From assembly GCA_002356215.1 (NCBI GenBank), contig AP017959.1, positions 310,001 to 374,000 on the forward strand: a stretch of DNA of 64,000 nt, written 5' to 3'. Position numbers and translations under genes: made by a program. Shown here piece after piece: positions 56,252-64,000 of this stretch. The stretch's first letter is position 1. The number at the start of each line of letters is the position of its first letter. The notes under the pieces are model-generated. The model was not told the DNA's origin, searched no databases, and worked only from the letters and a program-made list of their open reading frames with translations. The stretch is from [Synechococcus] sp. NIES-970. Lineage in GTDB: Bacteria; Cyanobacteriota; Cyanobacteriia; Cyanobacteriales; MRBY01.

Positions 56252-56284
56252 AAAAAAACTCCCACCTCTACTTGAGGTGGGAGT
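56252..56284 (-). terminator. intrinsic terminator downstream of glgC
   Basis: An 11-bp perfect stem (ACTCCCACCTC / GAGGTGGGAGT, 56258-56284) with a 5-base loop is followed on the minus strand by a run of T (plus-strand A's at 56252-56258). It lies 67 bases after the glgC stop. It also guards the tRNA-Arg transcript from the opposite side. Confidence 0.88.
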
Positions 56285-56350
56285 CGGCTATTCAAGCAAA
56301 AAATTGTTTTAAAAAAGTTTACTAAAGCAACCATCAAGAGGGGTGAACTT

Positions 56351-57640
56351 TTAAATCACCGTACCATCGGGAATAATCGCATTTTTGAGCACCACTGTAA
56401 TGCCACTGCGGATGTAGTAGCCTTGCTCCTCGCGGCTGGCTTCCTCGATATTCTCCTTATTGACGATCATCACATTTTTGCCGATGCGAGCATTTTTATC
56501 GACGATCGCCCGCCGGATAGTGCTGCCAGAGCCGATACCAATCGCTGGTTTGCCATTGCGGAGCGCCTCTTGACGTTTCTCATAGGGTTCGTACATGTCA
56601 GCCCCCATGAGCATGCTGTCTTCGATGGTGCAATCCGCCTCAACGCGGGTGCGAATCCCCAAAACCGAATGGTGGATGCGGCAATTTTTCAGAATACACC
56701 CTTCACTAATCATCGATTCAGTGACGTCGGCATTCAAGATTTTCGTGGGCGGTAGATAGCGGGCCCGGGTATAGATCGGTGCCTTTTCGTCATAGAAACT
56801 AAAGGGCGGAATGGGCTGCTGGGTGAGGCCCAAGTTAGCATCATAGAACGCTTCGATAGTCCCAATATCTGCCCAATAATCATCAAATAGATAAGCTTGG
56901 ACGTTGTAGTCTTTCGCTGCATCAGGGATGATTTCTTTGCCGAAGTCGGTTTTGTCTTTGCCTTCCCGGAGCAAATCGAGGAGCACTTGCTTCTTAAAGA
57001 CATAGATCCCCATGGAGGCAATGTAGGGTTTTTCCTTCGCTTGCTCTGCGTTGAGGCCCAAGGATTGGGTGTCAACCTGCATTGCTTTGAGGGCATCACC
57101 AGTAGGCTTTTCGCTGAAATCAACGACCCGGCCACTGGGGTCAATTTTCATCAACCCGAAAGCAGAGGCGACTTTTTCGCCGACGGGCACCACAGAAAGG
57201 GTGATATCGGCATTGGTTTCCCGGTGCCGCTGGATGAATTCGCGATAGTCCATCCGGTAGAGGTGATCACCAGAGAGGATGATGTATTCATCCACATCCC
57301 AGTCTTCCAGGAGCCAACTGTATTGACGCACAGCATCGGCGGTTCCCTGGAACCAATCGGGATTTTCTTTGGTTTGCTGGGCTGCAAGCACTTCCGTAAA
57401 GCCTTCGGTAAACCCAGTGAAGTTGTAAGTCTGGCTGATGTGACGGTTTAAAGATGCTGAATTAAATTGGGTTAAAACGTAAATTTTATGGATTTCAGAA
57501 TTAATGCAATTGCTAACAGGAATATCGATGAGACGATATTTCCCTGCTAGAGGTACTGCGGGCTTAGCTCTGAGCTTTGTTAGCGGATATAGGCGAGTAC
57601 CTGCGCCGCCGCCAAGTATGATTCCTAGGACTCGTTTCAC
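56351..57640 (-). CDS. glgC: GlgC, glucose-1-phosphate adenylyltransferase (ADP-glucose pyrophosphorylase)
   Basis: 429 residues, GTG start. Nucleotide-binding [20 protein letters not shown], substrate motifs ([33 protein letters not shown]) and the left-handed beta-helix tail (about 320-429). It makes ADP-glucose for glycogen and is activated by 3-phosphoglycerate in cyanobacteria; the N-terminal basic loop fits that. Monocistronic with its own terminator; 302 bp separate it from divergent pdxJ. Two structured repeats occur in that gap. Confidence 0.95.
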   Translation of the reverse strand: MKRVLGIILGGGAGTRLYPLTKLRAKPAVPLAGKYRLIDIPVSNCINSEIHKIYVLTQFNSASLNRHISQTYNFTGFTEGFTEVLAAQQTKENPDWFQGTADAVRQYSWLLEDWDVDEYIILSGDHLYRMDYREFIQRHRETNADITLSVVPVGEKVASAFGLMKIDPSGRVVDFSEKPTGDALKAMQVDTQSLGLNAEQAKEKPYIASMGIYVFKKQVLLDLLREGKDKTDFGKEIIPDAAKDYNVQAYLFDDYWADIGTIEAFYDANLGLTQQPIPPFSFYDEKAPIYTRARYLPPTKILNADVTESMISEGCILKNCRIHHSVLGIRTRVEADCTIEDSMLMGADMYEPYEKRQEALRNGKPAIGIGSGSTIRRAIVDKNARIGKNVMIVNKENIEEASREEQGYYIRSGITVVLKNAIIPDGTVI

Positions 57641-57699
57641 AAAAAAGACCTCACGTCTGCCTTTGACCTCTCCGTCAAGTGTATGACTGGAGGGGGGCT

Positions 57700-57736
57700 C
57701 TCGAAAAGTAACGATACGAACTTTTTCGAGATTTTT
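57700..57736 (+). terminator. terminator-like inverted repeat in the glgC leader region
   Basis: CTCGAAAAGT (57700-57709) pairs with ACTTTTTCGAG (57720-57730, one bulged T), loop 10 bases, followed by ATTTTTT on the plus strand. There is no plus-strand gene before it, so it may end antisense or read-through transcription, or act in the glgC 5' leader about 60-90 bases from the start codon. Confidence 0.4.
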
Positions 57737-57786
57737 TCCCCAAAATCCATCATAGGTCTGATTTTTGCGCTTGTGGTTTTAAGGTT

Positions 57787-57829
57787 TGGGAATCTTTTCC
57801 TTAAGAGCGATCGCCTAAAGGAAAATTCC
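57787..57829. repeat. imperfect 15-bp hairpin with HIP1 in the loop
   Basis: GGGAA-TC-TTTTCCTT-A-AG pairs with CT-A-AAGGAAAA-TTCCC around the 9-base loop AGCGATCGC. Two unpaired bases and one A-A mismatch interrupt the stem. It stands about 115 bases upstream of pdxJ. Purpose unknown. Confidence 0.5.
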
Positions 57830-57942
57830 CCTGGGATCAGGGTAATCTGGTCAGAATTTCAAGGAAGCTCCCCTTCCATCTCCTTGGGCCAGACTGATAA
57901 AATAATCCTTTGGCTTTTCCTTCGCACAGATTATTTTCCCTA

Positions 57943-58683
57943 ATGACTTCCCCTAATTCTCGCCTTACCCTCGGTGTCAATATTGACCATGTCGCCACAA
58001 TTCGCCAAGCCCGCCGCACGGTGGAGCCGGATCCGGTGACAGCTGCTGCCCTGGCGGAATTGGGCGGTGCTGACGGGATTACGGTACACCTGCGGGAAGA
58101 CCGCCGCCATATCCAGGACCGGGATGTGCAAATTTTGCGCCAGACGGTACAGTCCCACCTGAATTTGGAGATGGCCCCCACTAACGAAATGGTGGCGATC
58201 GCCCTCGATATTAAACCCGACTATGTGACTTTGGTGCCGGAAAAACGCGAGGAAATCACCACGGAAGGGGGCATTGATATCGTCGGTAATTTTGCCCGCT
58301 TTCAAGCTGTGACGGCGCAACTCCAGGGGGCGGGCATTCCGGTAAGTTGGTTTATCGATGCGGAACTAGACCAAATCGAAGCGGCCCAGAAAACTGGGGC
58401 AAAATTCATTGAACTCCACACGGGCAAATATGCTGAAGCGACCAATGCTGACCAGGCACAGCGGGAATTAGAGGCGCTCAAAACAGGTGCAAAACAGGCG
58501 ATCGCCCTGGGGCTGCGGGTGAATGCAGGCCATGGCTTAACCTATCGTAATGTTTATCCCGTCGCCTGCATTGAGGGGATGGAAGAGCTGAATATTGGGC
58601 ATACCATCATCAGCCGCGCCGTCTTTGTCGGTTTAGAGCGGGCCGTCCGGGAGATGAAGCTTGCCATGTGGGGACAGTTGTAG
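57943..58683 (+). CDS. pdxJ: PdxJ, pyridoxine 5'-phosphate synthase
   Basis: 246 residues from the ATG at 57943 ([20 protein letters not shown]); a TTG 33 bases upstream is unlikely. TIM barrel with conserved [42 protein letters not shown] and [10 protein letters not shown]. It condenses deoxyxylulose-5-phosphate with 3-amino-2-oxopropyl phosphate to make vitamin B6. 58 bp before ycf54; possibly co-transcribed. Confidence 0.93.
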   Translation: MTSPNSRLTLGVNIDHVATIRQARRTVEPDPVTAAALAELGGADGITVHLREDRRHIQDRDVQILRQTVQSHLNLEMAPTNEMVAIALDIKPDYVTLVPEKREEITTEGGIDIVGNFARFQAVTAQLQGAGIPVSWFIDAELDQIEAAQKTGAKFIELHTGKYAEATNADQAQRELEALKTGAKQAIALGLRVNAGHGLTYRNVYPVACIEGMEELNIGHTIISRAVFVGLERAVREMKLAMWGQL

Positions 58684-58741
58684 GGTATCTTTACTGGGGC
58701 AAAACCTTTATAAATTCTGACTATTTAAATATTCAAACGCA

Positions 58742-59065
58742 ATGACAACCTACCATTTCGCCCTCGCCAGCCAAAAATTTCTCTTTGAGGAAGAACCCTT
58801 CGAAGAAGTGATCAAAGAGCGTATCCGTCACTATGAAGAACAAGGCAAAGAACGGGATTTCTGGGTGATCAAAGAGCCCGCTTTTATCAACGCCCCCAGC
58901 CTCAAGGAAGCCTGCGAAAAAACGCCCAAACCCTGTGTGGCGATCGTCTCGACGAAGAAACAATTTATTACTTGGTTAAAATTACGGTTGGAATACATCT
59001 ACGTTGGCGAATTTGAAGCGCCTTCTGAGGAAATTCCCGATGCGCTCCAGTCCCTAGCGGCTTAG
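58742..59065 (+). CDS. ycf54: Ycf54, accessory subunit of the Mg-protoporphyrin ester cyclase
   Basis: 107 residues. MTTYHFALASQKFLFEEEPF, the FWVIKEPAFINAP block, VAIVSTKKQFITWLKLRLE and YVGEFEAPSEEIPD follow Synechocystis Ycf54 (Slr1780) closely. Ycf54 is needed for stable and active oxidative cyclase together with AcsF, whose gene is 19 kb away at 39332. Cytosolic, thylakoid-associated. ATG start. Confidence 0.93.
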   Translation: MTTYHFALASQKFLFEEEPFEEVIKERIRHYEEQGKERDFWVIKEPAFINAPSLKEACEKTPKPCVAIVSTKKQFITWLKLRLEYIYVGEFEAPSEEIPDALQSLAA

Positions 59066-59097
59066 GCATCACCATTATTCTTTATCCCCTCAATGCC

Positions 59098-59817
59098 ATG
59101 GGCAATTTCTGGAAACCCTTTGTTCAGCTCTGCCATGCGGTTTTTATGGGTAGTACCGTGGCGATCGCCTCTGGCACTCCGGTGGTTGCCCAGCGGGGCC
59201 TCTCTCTCTGCCAGCCCCCCCGGACTGGGGAGTTTTTGGTGCTGGTCTTTACCCCTTCCCAACCCCTCCAGACAGAGGTACGGAATCAGGTCACCCAAAC
59301 TCTCCCTAACCAACAGGCGATCGCCTGCGAATACAACGGCAATGTCCTCAGCCGTGTGGGGGGATTTACAACCCTAGAGGCGGCGACCCAATGGAGTGAA
59401 TACTTTGGGGAGGCGGTGGGTTTGCCGTTAATGGTGATCACCCCGACAGATAGTGATTTATCGGCGGCGGCGGTCTTACCACCGAATGGGATGCCAGCGG
59501 CTGCCCAAGCAAATCCCGTACCCCCCAGTGTGGTCGCTGCTACTCCGGCCAGTTTCCAACCGCGACCGCTCCAGGGGGGCTTTGGCCTGTTGGTCGACTA
59601 TGGTTCTGATTGGGCGATCGCCACCCGCCTCAAAGCTTTAACCAATCAAGCAGTGGGCCTTGTGGTCTATGGCGGGCGGGGTTATTTACTTGCCGCCCAG
59701 ACAGAGGATGCCACCCAGTTAACCGAGCTGCTCAATCGCCTCAATCAAAATGGCTTGGGGGCGATCGCCGTGCCTGCCGATCAGCTGATTCTCCTCAAAG
59801 CCGACATCAATCCCTAA
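59098..59817 (+). CDS. secreted protein with two SPOR-like repeats, unknown
   Basis: 239 residues. A signal-like N-terminus (1-30, ASGTPVVAQ) is followed by a 70-residue unit (GEFLVLVFTPSQPLQTEVRN), a Pro/Ala linker (about 120-160), and a similar second unit (GGFGLLVDYGSDWAIATRLK). Both are strand-helix-strand in plan, as in SPOR-type domains that bind denuded glycan, but the match is loose. No family name is certain. It starts 33 bases after ycf54 and ends 28 bases before thrB; all share a strand. Confidence 0.55.
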   Translation: MGNFWKPFVQLCHAVFMGSTVAIASGTPVVAQRGLSLCQPPRTGEFLVLVFTPSQPLQTEVRNQVTQTLPNQQAIACEYNGNVLSRVGGFTTLEAATQWSEYFGEAVGLPLMVITPTDSDLSAAAVLPPNGMPAAAQANPVPPSVVAATPASFQPRPLQGGFGLLVDYGSDWAIATRLKALTNQAVGLVVYGGRGYLLAAQTEDATQLTELLNRLNQNGLGAIAVPADQLILLKADINP

Positions 59818-59844
59818 GGTTTCACTTTTTTTAGCAATTCTCCT

Positions 59845-60762
59845 ATGACCACTATCCGCGTCCAAGTTCCTGCAACCACTGCCAACATTGGTGCTGGGTT
59901 CGATTGTTTAGGGGCCGCCCTCAGCCTCCATAATCAATTTCAATTCAGCCCTGTGACGCAAGATGAGCCTTTTTTTAGCCTGGAGCTGATGGGTGCGGCT
60001 GTGGAAACCCAAAAACTAGAAGCCACGGCGGACAATCTGCTTTATCGGGCCTTTGCGAAAGTTTTCGAAACCATTGGTCAAGCCGTACCCCATGTCAAAA
60101 TTGCCATTGATTTAAAGGTGCCTTTATCCCGTGGTCTGGGTAGTTCTGCAACGGCGATTGTGGGGGGGCTCGTGGGTGCTAATGCCCTGGCCGGTTCCCC
60201 CTTGAGTCAACGGGAAATTATGAATCTGGCTATTGAAATGGAAGGCCATCCCGATAATGTCGTCCCGGCGCTGTTGGGCGGCTGCCAGCTATCGGTGAAT
60301 CACCAGCAGGATTGGGTAATTTGTCCTTGGGCCTGGCATGAAGGTGTCGTTCCTGTGGTGGCGATTCCTGATTTTGAGCTGTCTACCGAAGCAGCCCGCG
60401 CTGTTTTGCCCCAACAGTATGCCCGGGCCCAGGCGATTTTTAATGCCTCGCGCTTGGGTCTATTGCCCCACGGTTTAGCCCAGAACAATTCTGCATATTT
60501 AACGGCGGCCCTGGATGACCAAATCCATCAGCCCTACCGCAAGAACCTGATCAAGGGGTATGACCAGGTACAACAGGCGGCGATCGCCGCTGGGGCTTAC
60601 GGCATGGTAATTAGTGGTGCTGGCCCAACATTATTGGCCCTTGCTGCGTCAGAAAATGCCCCCCAGGTAGCAGCGGCGATGCAAACGGCTTGGGAAATGA
60701 TCGGCGTGCAGGCGATCGCCCATGTTTTAGAAATCGACCAGCAGGGCACTGTTATTCTCTAG
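59845..60762 (+). CDS. thrB: ThrB, homoserine kinase (GHMP family)
   Basis: 305 residues. GHMP signatures: VPATTANIGAGFDCLGAA at the start, ATP loop PLSRGLGSSATAIVGGLV and the C-terminal GMVISGAGPTLLAL. It phosphorylates homoserine on the way to threonine. ATG start. Convergent with the Uma2 gene after a 42-bp gap. Preceded by the SPOR-like gene. Confidence 0.92.
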   Translation: MTTIRVQVPATTANIGAGFDCLGAALSLHNQFQFSPVTQDEPFFSLELMGAAVETQKLEATADNLLYRAFAKVFETIGQAVPHVKIAIDLKVPLSRGLGSSATAIVGGLVGANALAGSPLSQREIMNLAIEMEGHPDNVVPALLGGCQLSVNHQQDWVICPWAWHEGVVPVVAIPDFELSTEAARAVLPQQYARAQAIFNASRLGLLPHGLAQNNSAYLTAALDDQIHQPYRKNLIKGYDQVQQAAIAAGAYGMVISGAGPTLLALAASENAPQVAAAMQTAWEMIGVQAIAHVLEIDQQGTVIL

Positions 60763-60804
60763 AAAATGGACCATTCCCTCGGCGCTTAATGGTAAACCGC
60801 CGGA

Positions 60805-61344
60805 TTAACGCTGTCGGGCCATGGCAATTACAGTTTCTACTGTCAGATTTTTGATATCCCCTAAAGTGGGCAGAGCATTATCTCCGGCATAGATAATTGG
60901 CAGTTGGTCATTTTCCCAAACCCAGATCCGTTCTCGCTGAATATCGATCAACCAAGCTAATGCTGTTCCTTGGCCCAAACAGTGCAAGATTTTATGCTGA
61001 AGATCGAGGGTGCTCTGGTCAAGGGAGCGAATTTCGATTAGCCAGTCTGGTGCTCCCTGTAGTGGGCCATCTTCTGTCAAGCGCTCTGCTTTGACGACAA
61101 CAATATCTGGGACAGGCGATGAGGGCGGTACGATACAACGCAGTTCTTGAATCGCTTCGTACTGGGTGGCTTGTTCATTGATAGCATTAACCAAATTGCG
61201 CTGGAGACGGGAGTGAAACAGAGATGGCATCGGCTTTTGTTTTGCGGCACCCAAAAGAAATTCCCAGGCGGGAGAAGCTTCGATGTTTTTTTGGCGTAAA
61301 AAATCGTCTAGTTCAGTTGCCGTGGGTTGAGAGGTCGGGGCCAT
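60805..61344 (-). CDS. Uma2-family (DUF820) putative endonuclease
   Basis: 179 residues. PD-(D/E)XK-like core: SSPVPDIVVVKAERL, PDWLIEIRSLDQST and the downstream strand (LAWLIDIQRERIWV). The expected catalytic residues are the Asp in PDIV and the Glu in WLIEIRS; the usual Lys after the Glu is not evident (Arg-Ser), so nuclease activity is uncertain. The family is greatly expanded in cyanobacteria with unknown function. ATG start. Confidence 0.78.
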   Translation of the reverse strand: MAPTSQPTATELDDFLRQKNIEASPAWEFLLGAAKQKPMPSLFHSRLQRNLVNAINEQATQYEAIQELRCIVPPSSPVPDIVVVKAERLTEDGPLQGAPDWLIEIRSLDQSTLDLQHKILHCLGQGTALAWLIDIQRERIWVWENDQLPIIYAGDNALPTLGDIKNLTVETVIAMARQR

Positions 61345-61385
61345 GGGATTTAGGTGGGCGATCGCCTTTTATCTGTTTTAAAAAT

Positions 61386-61883
61386 TTAGGAAATGCCCTT
61401 AAGAAATTCCTGGGTTTTCTGCCAGAGGGTTTGGACAGATTCCTTGAGTTGCATTTTACGGTCCCATTTCTGAAATTCCGTTTCGTAATCGGTGCCACTG
61501 GTTTGCCACAGTCGCCAACTGCGCAGGCTAAAGAACATTCCCCAGCACAACAGCACATACAAAGACCAGGACGGATGTCCAGTATCTAGGGCATCCAGGC
61601 CAACCAAAAAGCTATTGATAATGCTGAAGCGGATGACGCGGGTTTTGAGCAGTTGACGGCGATAGAGATTAAACGTTTGCTTTTTGGTGGTTTCTACCTT
61701 GAGGTCCAGCCAAGCCTGTTCCGCTGCGACCAGATCCGTTTGGGGAATGCCCAGATCGGCGGCAATTTCTTCGAGCTGGGTGCGGGTCAGTTCGCTCTCG
61801 GTGTCCCGGCGGGCGATCGCCAACTGGAGAATAGCTTGGATATCTTCAACTTGGTAAGTCTCTGGCCCTTGGGGTGCGCTCAT
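61386..61883 (-). CDS. 2TM-domain membrane protein
   Basis: About 165 residues from the ATG at 61883 (MSAPQGPETYQVEDIQ); the frame could extend 25 codons upstream without family support. An N-terminal helical domain (about 10-55, EIAADLGIPQTDLVAAEQAW) precedes two hydrophobic helices (about 85-125). Resembles cyanobacterial 2TM proteins of unknown function, some fused to kinases. The N-terminal part may bind DNA or another protein. Shares the strand and about 30 bp spacing with the 100-residue gene upstream. Confidence 0.65.
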   Translation of the reverse strand: MSAPQGPETYQVEDIQAILQLAIARRDTESELTRTQLEEIAADLGIPQTDLVAAEQAWLDLKVETTKKQTFNLYRRQLLKTRVIRFSIINSFLVGLDALDTGHPSWSLYVLLCWGMFFSLRSWRLWQTSGTDYETEFQKWDRKMQLKESVQTLWQKTQEFLKGIS

Positions 61884-61914
61884 CTGTGCATTGCAACGGA
61901 ATGGTTTCTTTCCA

Positions 61915-62217
61915 TTATGCCGAATGATTTTCCTCTGCGACCGGGGCGATCGCCCCATATTCTGCCAAAAGACCTTGGGCCTGCTCCGGCTGGGTATAAA
62001 TCAATTCCAGCAGGTCATCGACATCCATATTGAGTAACTTGGCATAGAAGCCCACTTCCCCCATCACCCGGCTTTCTCCCTGGCGCAGGTACATCGACAG
62101 GCAGTGGTGGGCTTGGGTTTCTACGGCGCGGCCCGTCCGAAAAAAAGCGAGGGCATGGAGCAAACGATCTTCGTAGGGAGCCAGGGGAGGCAAAGCAAAA
62201 GGTTCAGGGCGTTTCAT
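61915..62217 (-). CDS. conserved hypothetical cyanobacterial protein
   Basis: 100 residues with an ATG start. Helical, with YEDRLLHALAFFRTGRAVET and LNMDVDDLLELIYTQPEQAQ. No signal peptide, Cys cluster or membrane span. I recognise no domain. It lies between the MFS gene (27 bp upstream) and the 2TM gene, all on the minus strand, so is likely part of a three-gene unit. Confidence 0.6.
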   Translation of the reverse strand: MKRPEPFALPPLAPYEDRLLHALAFFRTGRAVETQAHHCLSMYLRQGESRVMGEVGFYAKLLNMDVDDLLELIYTQPEQAQGLLAEYGAIAPVAEENHSA

Positions 62218-62244
62218 CTTAAACTGTGAGCAATATTGCTGATT

Positions 62245-63498
62245 TTAGAATTTTTGGGCGTAGCGATCGCCCGTGCGACCCAGGGCAAATTTGAGAGAAG
62301 TCTCGATCTGGGCATTGCCAAGGGTCAGGAAAATAAAGAACGAAAAGAAGGCCAAACCAGAGGCGATCGCAAAAATCCCCTGATAGCCGACCAACTGGGT
62401 GACTGTACCGAGAAATAAACCCGCCAGGGCAATGCCCACATCAAAACCACCGATGCAAATCGAATACACTTTACCCCGTTCTGCGCTAGAGGAGCGATCC
62501 GACATCAAGGCAATCATCATCGGGACGAGCGTGCCTGCCCCCAAACCTTCCATCACCCCCGCCATCATGAACCACGAAGTACTAAGGGCATTATTGAGAA
62601 TTAACATCGTCACCGTATAGCAGAGGAGACTACCGCTGATAAATAGCCCCCTGCCGATCGTATCGGAGGCTCTCCCCACCAAGAGACGGCTGGTAAAGCT
62701 AGAAATCGCCGCCGCCCCATAGAAAAGCCCGACATTAAAATCTAAACCCAGATCGCGGATATACAGTGGTAAAAAAGTTACCAAAACACCAAACACTAAG
62801 CCGATACAGAGCATAATGAGCGACGGAATATAAAGCCCTTTATGGCGAAATAGCTCCCAATAATCTCGATTTGTCTCCGTCTGGAGGGCTGTCAATGGCT
62901 GTTTTGCGGACGCAGGGTCTATTGGCATCGCTTCTTTGGTTTGACTGGCTAACAGCAAGGCCACAACCCCACAAACCCCAGACACCATGAAAATCACTGA
63001 ATAGGGGACATTGCCCAGAAGGTAACCACCCACCACTGGCCCGATGGACATCCCCAGGGGAATCGCCAAACTCATGTAACTAATCACTTCCCCTCGGTTC
63101 CGCTCTGGGGCTAAATCGACGACTAACGCGCTATAGCCCGTCGTAAAAGCCGCAATACTAATGCCATGGAATGCCCGCCAGACCATCATCTGGGGAATCG
63201 AGTTCAAGAAAATATATCCCCAGGGGGCGATCGCCACCACCGCAGCACCGATTAAGATCACCCGTTTGCGACCCTGTTCATCCACCATCCGACCGAGGCG
63301 AGTCCGGGCCAAAATCAGACCAATGGCAAAGCAGCCCATCACAAAACCCACCTGCTGATCTGTTGCTCCCAAATCCTGAATATAGGCAGGAAGTACCGGC
63401 AGAAGACTGGTCATACTCAACCAAAAACCTAGGCCTGCAATAAAGAGAAAAATGAGATTACGCCGGGTATCCGCTTCTAATTGCCCAAAAACTTTCAC
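62245..63498 (-). CDS. MFS transporter
   Basis: 417 residues with a GTG start and 12 hydrophobic helices. MFS signature loop after helix 2: ARTRLGRMVDEQGRKRVI; its symmetric counterpart: LLVGRASDTIGRGLF. It looks like drug/metabolite exporters of the DHA1 type but substrate unknown. First gene of the minus-strand set with the 100-residue and 2TM proteins. Divergent from msrP. Confidence 0.82.
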   Translation of the reverse strand: MKVFGQLEADTRRNLIFLFIAGLGFWLSMTSLLPVLPAYIQDLGATDQQVGFVMGCFAIGLILARTRLGRMVDEQGRKRVILIGAAVVAIAPWGYIFLNSIPQMMVWRAFHGISIAAFTTGYSALVVDLAPERNRGEVISYMSLAIPLGMSIGPVVGGYLLGNVPYSVIFMVSGVCGVVALLLASQTKEAMPIDPASAKQPLTALQTETNRDYWELFRHKGLYIPSLIMLCIGLVFGVLVTFLPLYIRDLGLDFNVGLFYGAAAISSFTSRLLVGRASDTIGRGLFISGSLLCYTVTMLILNNALSTSWFMMAGVMEGLGAGTLVPMMIALMSDRSSSAERGKVYSICIGGFDVGIALAGLFLGTVTQLVGYQGIFAIASGLAFFSFFIFLTLGNAQIETSLKFALGRTGDRYAQKF

Positions 63499-63626
63499 CG
63501 AAATTTACCCTTTCTAATGAGCCCACCTTAATTGTAAAGGAATGTAAATAAAGCCGCCTAAAAGCCCGCCCAGCGAAATGCGCTAGAGTTTTAGACGGTA
63601 TTTATCGTTGTTGATCCTGAGCCGCT

Positions 63627-64000
63627 ATGGTGCTGTTTAAAGTTCCGCCTGCCTACGCCCTTGCCGAAAATTTGGTCACCACAGAAAGTGTGTATTGGAA
63701 CCGCCGCAAATTTATCAAGACCCTCCTCGGGGCCGGTGTCGGCATTGGTCTAGCCAGTTGCCAGTCCCAAGATCAGCAGTACAATGCCCTGCGCCAAACC
63801 CTCGATTTACCAAAACTGAAGGTCACCACAAACCCCGCCTTTCAGACCATCGGCGATCGCCCAATCACCAAAGAACTTTTTGCGGGTCAATACAATAATT
63901 TCTATGAATTTGGTGGCACTAAAGGCATCTGGCAAAACGCCCAGAGTCTCCCCACAAAGCCCTGGCAAGTGGAAGTGGGCGGCCTCGTGAACAACCCGAA
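63627..64000 (+). CDS. msrP: MsrP (YedY), methionine-sulfoxide reductase catalytic subunit, cut off by window end
   Basis: Starts at the ATG at 63627 (MVLFKVPPAYALAENLVTTE); about 124 residues are visible and the frame is still open at the edge. A twin-arginine signal (NRRKFIKTLLGAGVGIGLAS) is followed by the first part of the molybdopterin domain (FYEFGGTKGIWQ, PWQVEVGGLV). In E. coli MsrP with MsrQ repairs oxidised methionines in the periplasm. Whether msrQ follows lies outside the window. Confidence 0.85.
   Translation, partial: MVLFKVPPAYALAENLVTTESVYWNRRKFIKTLLGAGVGIGLASCQSQDQQYNALRQTLDLPKLKVTTNPAFQTIGDRPITKELFAGQYNNFYEFGGTKGIWQNAQSLPTKPWQVEVGGLVNNP

Larger units (their letters stand above)
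57641..57942. other. 302-bp divergent glgC/pdxJ region with two inverted repeats
   Basis: It should carry both promoters. It contains an inverted repeat at 57700-57730 (CTCGAAAAGT / ACTTTTTCGAG, followed by T6) and an imperfect hairpin at 57787-57829 with HIP1 in its loop. Both lie in the leader or between the promoters. Nothing else recognised. Confidence 0.6.

Noticed and set aside
60897-61094. open frame opposite the Uma2 gene
   Set aside because: Antisense shadow with no family match.
1-64000. CRISPR arrays, insertion sequences and toxin-antitoxin pairs
   Set aside because: No regularly spaced repeats, no intact transposase, and the only accessory-type gene is a single Uma2 protein.

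Overview
The window is a stretch of chromosome from a unicellular cyanobacterium. Evidence: the octamer GCGATCGC (HIP1) recurs dozens of times on both sides of almost every gene, and oxygenic-photosynthesis genes are present (Psb32, NdhM, the AcsF cyclase and its Ycf54 partner, homogentisate phytyltransferase, an IctB-family protein). Many cyanobacteria-only families (DUF4079, DUF3120, DUF4330, DUF3146, the PDZ/radical-SAM protein) also occur. Base composition is near 50% GC. Gene content and sequence look most like Picosynechococcus (Synechococcus sp. PCC 7002 and relatives); this is recognition from memory, not a search.

Layout. 1-9 kb: Psb32, a PabC-like aminotransferase, a cyclic-nucleotide-domain protein, the RimB/RimK ribosome-modification pair, a DUF4330/ABC-2 permease pair, and a hybrid histidine kinase whose GAF domain looks bilin-binding. 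9-18 kb: IctB, a tightly overlapped dnaJ-tusA-rsgA operon, rsmB, two membrane DUFs, uppP and a radical-SAM protein. 18-24 kb: pentapeptide protein, TolC, a cell-wall amidase and proA. 24-32 kb: a run on the minus strand (amidase, murI, solanesyl diphosphate synthase, a 49-residue DUF2256 protein, the homocysteine-biosynthesis DUF39 protein), then a Na+/H+ antiporter. 32-39 kb: SGNH hydrolase, RDD-rpmG-rpsR-RNase R, a lipoprotein, ndhM, a CHRD protein with a Met/Asp tail and two small proteins. 39-47 kb: acsF with its own terminator, inositol monophosphatase, ABC ATPase, hydrolase, HPT, MidA-like methyltransferase and a glycosyltransferase. 47-55 kb: pilB-pilT-pilC diverging from grpE-dnaK1. 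55-64 kb: a HAD phosphatase, a tRNA-Arg(CCU) gene split by a group I intron, glgC, pdxJ, ycf54, thrB, small proteins, an MFS exporter and the start of msrP.

The most notable element is the tRNA-Arg(CCU) gene at 55787-56182. Its anticodon loop is interrupted directly after the anticodon by a 322-nt, ORF-less group I intron with recognisable P1, P2, P7 and P9 elements and a terminal guanosine. Its core resembles the short tRNA introns of proteobacteria (Azoarcus, Agrobacterium). Other points worth following are the cyanobacteriochrome-like GAF domain with a Cys-Tyr motif, a perfect operator-like palindrome before acsF, and a long imperfect hairpin with HIP1 in its loop between glgC and pdxJ.

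No insertion sequence, prophage, CRISPR array, rRNA or defence island was seen. Most of the window is ordinary core genome arranged in short operons, several with 4-bp ATGA/GTGA overlaps. Where the longest reading frame began at a weak TTG/GTG codon, I usually chose an internal ATG that fits the family or a signal peptide, and say so in the entry.
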